Of a stretch of 64,000 nt of DNA, positions 58,742-64,000 are shown in pieces. The DNA lies in contig CAVTMP010000005.1 of NCBI GenBank assembly GCA_963735885.1, forward strand, positions 1 through 64,000. Direction: 5' to 3'. Under the pieces are notes generated by a model. It ran no database searches, was not told the DNA's origin, and worked only from the letters and a program-made list of their open reading frames with translations. Position 1 is the stretch's first letter; every line of letters begins with the position of its first letter. A program made the translations under genes and the position numbers. Origin of the DNA: JBBSBL01 sp963735885 (lineage in GTDB: Bacteria; Actinomycetota; Thermoleophilia; Solirubrobacterales; Solirubrobacteraceae).

Positions 58742-60958
58742 TCAGGCCGCCACGGCCGGCAGCTCGTGGCGCCGGCGCACGTCGTAGAGCGTCGTGCGCT
58801 CGGCCGCGGGGCGGCCCGCGCGGTGCGCGGCGGCGACGAGATCCGCCGGATCCAGGCGGGTGCCGTGCTGCCCGCCGGCCATCCGGGTGATCGACTCCTC
58901 CATGAGCGTGCCGCCGAGGTCGTTGACGCCCCAGCGCAGCCCCTCGGTCGCGGCGTCGAGGCCCATCTTCACCCACGAGGCCTGCAGGTTGGGGACGGCG
59001 CGGCCGAGGGCGAGCCGGAACACCGCGGTGTGGCGCAGGTTGTCCCGCGGCGAGATCTCCTCGATCCCGTGCGTGCGCCCCAGCAGCGTGTGGTAGGGCA
59101 CGAAGCTGAGCGGAACGAACTCCGTGAAGCCCCCGGTCCGCGCCTGCACCGCGCGCACGACGCGCATGTGCTCGGCCAGCTCCCAGGGCTCCTCGACGTG
59201 GCCGAACATGACGGTGGCGGTCGAGCGCAGGCCCTCGGCGTGCGAGGCCTCGATGATCTCGACCCAGCGCGAGACGGGCAGCTTGTTCGGCGAGATCCGC
59301 TCGCGCACCCCGTCGTGGAGCACCTCGGCGGCGGTCCCCGGCGTCGAGTCGAGCCCCGCCTCCCGCAGCCGGGCGAACACCGCGCGCGGCGGGAGCCCCG
59401 AGGTGGCGCACATGTGGTCGACCTCCATCGCCGAGTAGGCGTGGAGGTGGATGTCGGGGGCGAGCTGCCGGGCGAGCCGCAGCCAGCCCTCGTAGTCCTC
59501 GAGCCCCCAGTCCGGATGGATCCCGGACTGGATGCACAGCTCGGTGGCCCCGTAGTCGACGGCCTCGGCGATGCGGCGCGCGAAGTCCTCGCGGTCGTGC
59601 TCGTAGGCGTCCGGCGATCGCCGGCCCTGGCCGAACCCGCAGAACGCGCAGCCGACCACGCAGACGTTCGAGACGTTGAGGTTGCGGTTGACGACGAAGG
59701 TCACGGTGTCCCCCGCGACGTCCGCGCGCAGCTCGTCGGCGGCCTGGCGGATGTCCTCGACCGCCTCGGGGCGGGTCTCCGCGAACAGCGCGGTCAGCGC
59801 CTCGGGATCGAGCGACGCGCCCTCGTGCGCCGCGGCGACGGCCCCCGGGACGAGGTCGCGCCGGATCGGGCGGACCTCGCCGCGGCCGGAGCCGCCGCGC
59901 GGGATGAAGCTCCAGTAGTGGGTCTTGATGACGTCGAGGACGCCCTGGGCGACCCAGTCGGGGTCGATGTAGCGCCCGTAGACGCACAGGCGCTCGCTCA
60001 GCGCGTGGCCGTCCGCGCGGAGGCGCCGGCGCACCTGGGGCGGGGACGGGAACGGGTGCTCGGGCGAGATGTGGTCGCCGTTGGCCGACAGGCCGCCGAG
60101 GTCGGTGGCGCCCGCCGCGACGAGCTCGGGCCACCATTCGGCCAGGTTCGGCGGGATCTGGATGCCGACCTCCGGCATGAGCCGCCGCGTCTCGGCGACG
60201 AGCCGGCGCATGTCGTCGAGCGTCACCTCGCACGCCCACGCGGGCAGCGGCAGGGCCGGCCCGTCGGCCAGGCCGGTCTGCCAGTAGCGCTCGGCGGCCT
60301 CGGTCGCGATCTCCGCCGGCTCCTCGCCGTGGTAGCGGCGGTGGGGGACGTAGTTCTGGAGGATGACCTCCTGGAGGTGGCCGAACTCGCCGTGCACCGC
60401 GGCGAGGGCTTCGAGCGACGCCATCCGCTCGTCCTCGCTCTCCCCGATCCCGACGAGGATCCCGCTCGTGAAGGGGATCCGCAGCCGGCCGGCGGCGCGG
60501 ATCGTCTCGAGCCTCCGGGCCGGGTGCTTGGTCGGCGAACCCGCGTGCACCGTCGCCATGAGGCGCTCGGAGACCGACTCGAGCATCAGCCCCTGGGACG
60601 CGGTGACCTCGCGCAGCCGGCCGAGGTCCTCCGGCGGGAGCACGCCGAGGTTCGTGTGCGGGAGCAGGCCGCGCTCGAGCGCGCGCTCGCAGGCCCAGAC
60701 GACGTAGGCGGTGAAGTCCGCGTGGCCGTGCTCGGCGAGCTTCGCGGCGACGCCGGGATGCACCTCGGGGCGCTCGCCGGTGAGCACGAGCAGCTCCTTG
60801 GCGCGGCGCCGCACCGCCCCGTCGAGGACCCGCTCGACCTCCTCGGGCGCGTGCAGGTGGGCCCGGTGGGTGGCGAACGCGCAGTACTTGCAGTAGCAGC
60901 GGCACGTGCGCGACAGCGACAGCGTGACGTTGCGCGAGAAGGTGACGCGGCGCGCCAT
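58742..60958 (-). CDS. fbiC: Bifunctional FO synthase FbiC (CofG-CofH fusion)
   Basis: A 738-residue fusion of two radical-SAM enzymes. The CofG half has its [4Fe-4S] cysteines at residues 19, 23 and 26 (TCRCYCKYC) and VLTGERPEVHPGV. The CofH half has the second site at 433, 437 and 440 (CVVGCAFCGFGQGRRSPDAY), GATELCIQSGIHPDW and YSAMEVDHM. Together they make FO from tyrosine and the 5-amino-uracil intermediate of riboflavin synthesis. The fused form is typical of actinobacteria. TAGACT ends 8 bases before the ATG. It faces the cofD-cofC-cofE genes tail to tail. Confidence 0.97.
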   Translation of the reverse strand: MARRVTFSRNVTLSLSRTCRCYCKYCAFATHRAHLHAPEEVERVLDGAVRRRAKELLVLTGERPEVHPGVAAKLAEHGHADFTAYVVWACERALERGLLPHTNLGVLPPEDLGRLREVTASQGLMLESVSERLMATVHAGSPTKHPARRLETIRAAGRLRIPFTSGILVGIGESEDERMASLEALAAVHGEFGHLQEVILQNYVPHRRYHGEEPAEIATEAAERYWQTGLADGPALPLPAWACEVTLDDMRRLVAETRRLMPEVGIQIPPNLAEWWPELVAAGATDLGGLSANGDHISPEHPFPSPPQVRRRLRADGHALSERLCVYGRYIDPDWVAQGVLDVIKTHYWSFIPRGGSGRGEVRPIRRDLVPGAVAAAHEGASLDPEALTALFAETRPEAVEDIRQAADELRADVAGDTVTFVVNRNLNVSNVCVVGCAFCGFGQGRRSPDAYEHDREDFARRIAEAVDYGATELCIQSGIHPDWGLEDYEGWLRLARQLAPDIHLHAYSAMEVDHMCATSGLPPRAVFARLREAGLDSTPGTAAEVLHDGVRERISPNKLPVSRWVEIIEASHAEGLRSTATVMFGHVEEPWELAEHMRVVRAVQARTGGFTEFVPLSFVPYHTLLGRTHGIEEISPRDNLRHTAVFRLALGRAVPNLQASWVKMGLDAATEGLRWGVNDLGGTLMEESITRMAGGQHGTRLDPADLVAAAHRAGRPAAERTTLYDVRRRHELPAVAA

Positions 60959-60972
60959 GCGTCGGGAGTCTA
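60959..60972 (-). promoter_or_regulatory. Leaderless-type promoter of fbiC
   Basis: TAGACT (60972-60967, minus strand), 8 bases, then ATG 60958. Confidence 0.5.
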
Positions 60973-61022
60973 GTTCGGCGCGGGCGCCCGCCGGCCCCGC
61001 GCCGAACCTCGGAGGGCGCCCG

Positions 61023-61757
61023 TCAGCCGACGGACTCGCCCGCCTCCGCCGACTGCTGGGGCGTCCCCTCGTCGCGCAGCACGAACCGGTAGAGGAGCGC
61101 CGCGAGCGCCGCCCCGACGATCGGCGCGAGGACGTAGAGCCACCCGTCGGTCCAGTGGCCCGACACGAGCGCCGGCCCCAGCCAGCGGGCCGGGTTGAAG
61201 CTGCCGCCCGTCGCCGGGCCGAAGACCATCACCGCGAACCCGAGCGTGAGGCCGATGCCGAGGCCGGCCACGCCCTTCGGCGTCTCGGGGTTGACGGCCG
61301 TGCCCATGACCGCCCACATGAGCGCGAAGGTCCCGACCGCCTCGGCCAGGAACGCGAGTCCCACGCTCCCCCCCTGCAGGAACTTCGGGCTGATCGCCGG
61401 GGTCCCGTAGTCGATCTGCGCCCCGCGTCCCTTGAAGAACTCGTAGACCAGGAAGGCACCCAGCAGGCCGCCGGCGAGCTGGCACAGGACGTAGATGGCG
61501 GCGTCCCGCCCGGAGATCTTCCTCACGGCGGCGAGCCCGAGCGTCACCGCCGGGTTCACATGGGCCCCGGACACCGAGCCGATCGTGTAGACGATCGCGA
61601 GGAGGGCGAAGCCGTGCAGGATTCCGAGGTCGGCGCCGCTCACGACCAGGCCGGCCAGCGGGCGGGTGTTCACCGACAGGAACCCGCAGATCGCCAGCAC
61701 GAGGATGAACGTCCCGACGAACTCGGCGATGTAGGCCGAGGGACCCTTGCGTTCCAT
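61023..61757 (-). CDS. Aquaporin / MIP family channel
   Basis: A 244-residue channel with six helices and the two half-helix NPA motifs: SGAHVNPAVTLGLAAVR in the first half and GGSFNPARWLGPALVSG in the second. Loop lengths are those of AqpZ-like water channels; the residues visible at the arginine of the filter (NPAR) are normal. It moves water or small solutes across the membrane. GGAGG precedes the ATG at a suitable distance, so this gene has a leader. It is divergent from the lipoprotein at 61803. Confidence 0.93.
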   Translation of the reverse strand: MERKGPSAYIAEFVGTFILVLAICGFLSVNTRPLAGLVVSGADLGILHGFALLAIVYTIGSVSGAHVNPAVTLGLAAVRKISGRDAAIYVLCQLAGGLLGAFLVYEFFKGRGAQIDYGTPAISPKFLQGGSVGLAFLAEAVGTFALMWAVMGTAVNPETPKGVAGLGIGLTLGFAVMVFGPATGGSFNPARWLGPALVSGHWTDGWLYVLAPIVGAALAALLYRFVLRDEGTPQQSAEAGESVG

Positions 61758-61788
61758 GACTGACCGCCTCCGTGGGAGAGTTTGGACC

Positions 61789-61802
61789 TATCCTCCGATT
61801 CG
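61789..61802 (+). promoter_or_regulatory. Leaderless-type promoter of the NMT1 lipoprotein
   Basis: TATCCT (61789-61794) followed by 8 bases and ATG 61803. Confidence 0.45.
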
Positions 61803-62783
61803 ATGCGCGCCGCCGCACTCCTTGCGCTCCTTGCGCTCGCGGCGACGCTCGCCGCGTGCGCCGGAGGCGGCGGCTCGTCGGATCGGCCGGGCGCCGACGC
61901 CACCCTCGTGCTCGACTTCGCGCCGAACGCGGTGCACAGCGGCATCTACCTCGCCACCTCGCGGGGCTATGACGAGGCCGAGGGCGTGCGCATCCGGGTC
62001 CGCGCGCCGGGGGCCTCGTCCGACGGCGTGAAGCTCCTCGCTGCCGGGCGGGCCGACCTCGCGATCCTCGACATCCACGACCTGGCCATCGCCCGCGCGC
62101 GCGGCCGCGACCTCGTCGCCGTCATGGCGATCGTCCAGCGCCCGCTGGCCTCGGTCATCGCCCAGCCCGACGTCCGGCGCCCACGGGCGCTGGCGGGCCG
62201 CCGGGTCGGCGTGACCGGCCTCCCGAGCGACGACGCGGTGCTCGACGCCGTCGTGCGGGGCGACGGCGGCGACCCCCGGGCGGTCCGGCGGATCACGATC
62301 GGGTTCGGCGCCGTGCCGGCCCTCCTCGGGCGCCGGGTCGCCGCGGCCACGGCCTTCTGGAACGCCGAGGGCGTGGCCCTGCGCCGCCGGCGGCCGGGCA
62401 TCCGGGTGTTCCGCGTGGACGACTTCGGGGCCCCGCGCTATCCGGAGCTCGTCCTCGCCATGGAGCGCCGCCGGCTCGAGGAGGACCCCGCGTTGGCGCG
62501 GGCGGTCGTGCGCACGCTGGTCCGGGGCTACCGCGAGACGCTGGTCGACCCGGCGAGCGCGGTCGCCGCGCTCGCCGCCGGCGCGCCGGGCGTCGACCCC
62601 GGCGTCGCCCGCGCCGAGCTCGACGCCGTCTCCCCCGTGCTCGCGGCGCCCGGCGGCCGGGTCGGCGCCCTCGATCCGGCCGCGCTGCGCGCCTGGGCGC
62701 GCTGGGAGGCCGCAACGGGGATCGTGCCCCGACCGCCCGACGTCGACCGCGCCTTCGCGTTCGGGCTCGCGCCGGCGGGATAG
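61803..62783 (+). CDS. NMT1/ThiY-type ABC substrate-binding lipoprotein
   Basis: A 326-residue lipoprotein with signal peptide and lipobox LAAC at about residue 16-19. The mature part is an NMT1/THI5-like periplasmic-binding fold: LVLDFAPNAVHSGIYLATSR near the start is the hallmark of pyrimidine-precursor/thiamine-type binding proteins, followed by DGVKLLAAGRADLAILDIHD and VIAQPDVRRPRALAGRRVGV. It should capture a small nitrogen compound for an ABC importer, but no permease or ATPase gene is adjacent. The ATG at 61803 is supported by TATCCT 8 bases upstream. Confidence 0.87.
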   Translation: MRAAALLALLALAATLAACAGGGGSSDRPGADATLVLDFAPNAVHSGIYLATSRGYDEAEGVRIRVRAPGASSDGVKLLAAGRADLAILDIHDLAIARARGRDLVAVMAIVQRPLASVIAQPDVRRPRALAGRRVGVTGLPSDDAVLDAVVRGDGGDPRAVRRITIGFGAVPALLGRRVAAATAFWNAEGVALRRRRPGIRVFRVDDFGAPRYPELVLAMERRRLEEDPALARAVVRTLVRGYRETLVDPASAVAALAAGAPGVDPGVARAELDAVSPVLAAPGGRVGALDPAALRAWARWEAATGIVPRPPDVDRAFAFGLAPAG

Positions 62784-62838
62784 AACGCGCTCCGATCCCG
62801 GCGGCGGGAGCCGGCCCGCCGACGGCGGCGCCGCCGCC

Positions 62839-63204
62839 CTACTGGGCAGGCGTCACGAGCGACGCCACGAGCGCGGCGCCCTCGCGCGCCAGGCGCGAGC
62901 GCGGCACCGCGAGGTCGAACCCGGCGGCGCGGGCGAGGTCGCGCGTGGCGACGTCCACGTGGGAGTAGAAGGCGAGCGTCCGGACGTCCTCGAGCTCACC
63001 GCCGCCGATCAGCGCCTCGACCGCGGCGAGCCGCTCGGGCGCGTCCGCGGTCAGGTCGATCACGGCGACCGCCGAGCCCGGCCCCTCGCGCGCCAGCGCC
63101 GCGGCGTCGCCGCACAGCGTGACCTCGTGACCCGCGGCGCGAAGCATCCCCAGCACGTTGGAGCCGAAGAGCAGATCCGGGATGAAGGCGGCGACGCGCG
63201 CCAC
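62839..63204 (-). CDS. Receiver-like small protein
   Basis: A 121-residue protein with the alternating strand-helix order of a receiver fold: VAAFIPDLLFGSNVLGMLRA, AGHEVTLCGDAAAL, VAVIDLTAD (Asp at the phosphorylation position), RTLAFYSHVDVATRDLARAA and FDLAVPRSRLAREGAALVAS. The first acidic pair of true receivers is not obvious and no output domain follows, so it may be a non-phosphorylated relative. GTG 63204 shares one base with the stop of the upstream small gene (TAGTG), so the two are coupled. Confidence 0.6.
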   Translation of the reverse strand: MARVAAFIPDLLFGSNVLGMLRAAGHEVTLCGDAAALAREGPGSAVAVIDLTADAPERLAAVEALIGGGELEDVRTLAFYSHVDVATRDLARAAGFDLAVPRSRLAREGAALVASLVTPAQ

Positions 63205-63566
63205 TACTGGGCGTGGCGCCGGCGGAATTCCTGCCGCACGGACTCGGGGCGGCCCCACATCTGGGTGACCTCGACGCGGCCGCTGCGCACCTCGCGAACG
63301 GCGAGCTCGCCCTCGATCCCCGCCTGGTCGAGCAGCCGCAGAGCGCCGATCACCGCCGGCGCGGCGGCGGCGTGGCCGAAGCGGTGCGCCGCCCGGATCC
63401 GCCACTGCCAGTCGTGCCGCGAGTACGGCTGGGCGTTGCACATGACGAGGTACACCGCCGCGTCGACGTACCGGGCGAGATCGTCGATCCGCAGGTCGAC
63501 GTCGAGGTCGGTCCAGTCGTCGGGGAGGGAGTCGACGATCCGCTCGTAGTCCTCGGCGAGGGCCAT
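63204..63566 (-). CDS. Hypothetical protein coupled to the receiver-like gene
   Basis: A 120-residue protein with ALAEDYERIVDSLPDDWTDL, VDAAVYLVMCNAQPYSRHDW, and strands ALRLLDQAGIEGELAVREVR and VEVTQMWGRPESVRQEFRRR. No family is recognised. TAGCCT (63580-63575) ends 8 bases before ATG 63566, which supports that start. The one-base TAGTG overlap ties its translation to the receiver-like protein, so they probably act together. Confidence 0.6.
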   Translation of the reverse strand: MALAEDYERIVDSLPDDWTDLDVDLRIDDLARYVDAAVYLVMCNAQPYSRHDWQWRIRAAHRFGHAAAAPAVIGALRLLDQAGIEGELAVREVRSGRVEVTQMWGRPESVRQEFRRRHAQ

Positions 63567-63580
63567 CCCCGCCAAGGCTA
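63567..63580 (-). promoter_or_regulatory. Leaderless-type promoter of the small gene pair
   Basis: TAGCCT (63580-63575, minus strand), 8 bases, then ATG 63566. Confidence 0.45.
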
Positions 63581-63643
63581 CCGCTCGCCGGACGCGGCCC
63601 GGGGTTGCGCGGGCGGCCTCCCCCGCACTAGGTTCCGGACCCC

Positions 63644-64000
63644 ATGTGGATCTCGATCGAGCCCCGGGACGGTCCGGCCCGTGTGGTGGAGGCCGGCGAC
63701 GGCGTCGTGATCGGCCGTCGCGCCGAGTGCGACCTCGTGCTCGACGACTCCCAGGTCAGCGGGCGGCACGCCGAGATCCAGGCCACCGGGGACGGCGGCC
63801 TCGTGCTCCGCGACCTCGGCTCGACGAACGGCACCCGCGTCGACGGCGTCCGGCTCGAGGGGCCCGGGACCCTCCGCGGCGGCGAGGAGATCCGGATCGG
63901 CGAGACGGTGCTGCGCGCCTCGACGACCGACCCGCGCCTCGCGCCGGCCTCGCCCCCGACGGCCGTGGCGGGCGCCGCCGCCGCGGGGGCCGCGGGCGCC
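63644..64000 (+). CDS. FHA-domain protein, N-terminal part
   Basis: The first 119 residues of a protein cut by the window end. Residues 1-90 form a forkhead-associated domain: VVIGRRAECDLVLDDSQVSG, GRHAEIQ, and LRDLGSTNGTRVDG, with the Arg, Ser-x-x-His and Asn residues that bind phosphothreonine. After it begins an Ala-rich linker (TAVAGAAAAGAAGA). It should read threonine phosphorylation from a Ser/Thr kinase. TAGGTT (63629-63634) lies 9 bases before the ATG. Confidence 0.85.
   Translation, partial: MWISIEPRDGPARVVEAGDGVVIGRRAECDLVLDDSQVSGRHAEIQATGDGGLVLRDLGSTNGTRVDGVRLEGPGTLRGGEEIRIGETVLRASTTDPRLAPASPPTAVAGAAAAGAAGA

Overview
The window is very GC-rich, densely coding DNA, best explained as an actinobacterial chromosome and most likely the Thermoleophilia/Solirubrobacterales lineage. 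The evidence is a complete coenzyme F420 pathway with a fused FbiC-type FO synthase, a Ddn-like F420 enzyme, fatty-acid and branched-chain CoA catabolism, many secreted proteins with Ala/Pro/Gly-rich tails, and widespread TANNNT boxes placed directly before start codons. The lineage is inferred from gene content. No rRNA is present; five tRNAs are.

Layout. 1-4.6 kb: an ArsR regulator, DUF2892 protein, MmpL transporter, rhodanese remnant and OsmC on the minus strand, divergent from a sulfide:quinone oxidoreductase followed by a response-regulator remnant; this looks like a sulfide or thiol stress locus. 4.7-17.4 kb: SnoaL-like protein, secreted lipase, enoyl-CoA hydratase, Ddn-like protein, an ArsR/CDF metal efflux pair, tRNA-Pro and tRNA-Gly, a beta-helix protein, a PECR-like SDR, YjbQ, secreted proteins, a P450 and a small collagen-like protein. 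17.5-22.3 kb: one very large glycine-rich exported protein with Calx-beta and carboxypeptidase-regulatory-like modules. 22.4-27 kb: a scarred region holding tRNA-Trp, a broken nucleotidyltransferase, a CopC-CopD-SCO1 composite, and an iron-box-controlled EfeU whose downstream efeO/efeB are mostly gone.

27-41 kb: two tRNA-Leu genes, inositol monophosphatase and amidase, a V4R/GAF/GGDEF/GAF/HD-GYP cyclic-di-GMP protein, a degenerate M28-like membrane protein, a frameshifted exported protein, an acyl-CoA synthetase and a two-component system. 41.4-45.3 kb: divergent from that system, a tightly overlapping operon of two anchored Pro/Ala-rich proteins, ApbE, a di-haem ferric-reductase-like membrane protein, a ferredoxin-reductase-like flavoprotein and a [3Fe-4S] ferredoxin. 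I regard it as a candidate trans-membrane electron-transfer module. 45.4-55.6 kb: secreted proteins, a haem-binding protein, a metalloprotease, an acyl-CoA carboxyltransferase, 3-hydroxyacyl-CoA dehydrogenase, enoyl-CoA hydratase, M28 peptidase, HMG-CoA lyase and an SDR; the CoA enzymes could form a leucine/fatty-acid degradation set. 55.6-61 kb: NADPH:F420 reductase, CofD, CofC and CofE, convergent with FbiC. 61-64 kb: aquaporin, an orphan NMT1-type lipoprotein, two small proteins and the start of an FHA protein.

Two kinds of damage recur. Single-base frameshifts occur in at least ten genes, several of them in G/C runs, so sequencing error is a live alternative. Separately, at least seven genes are present only as N- or C-terminal pieces joined across an apparent internal deletion, which single-base error cannot explain.
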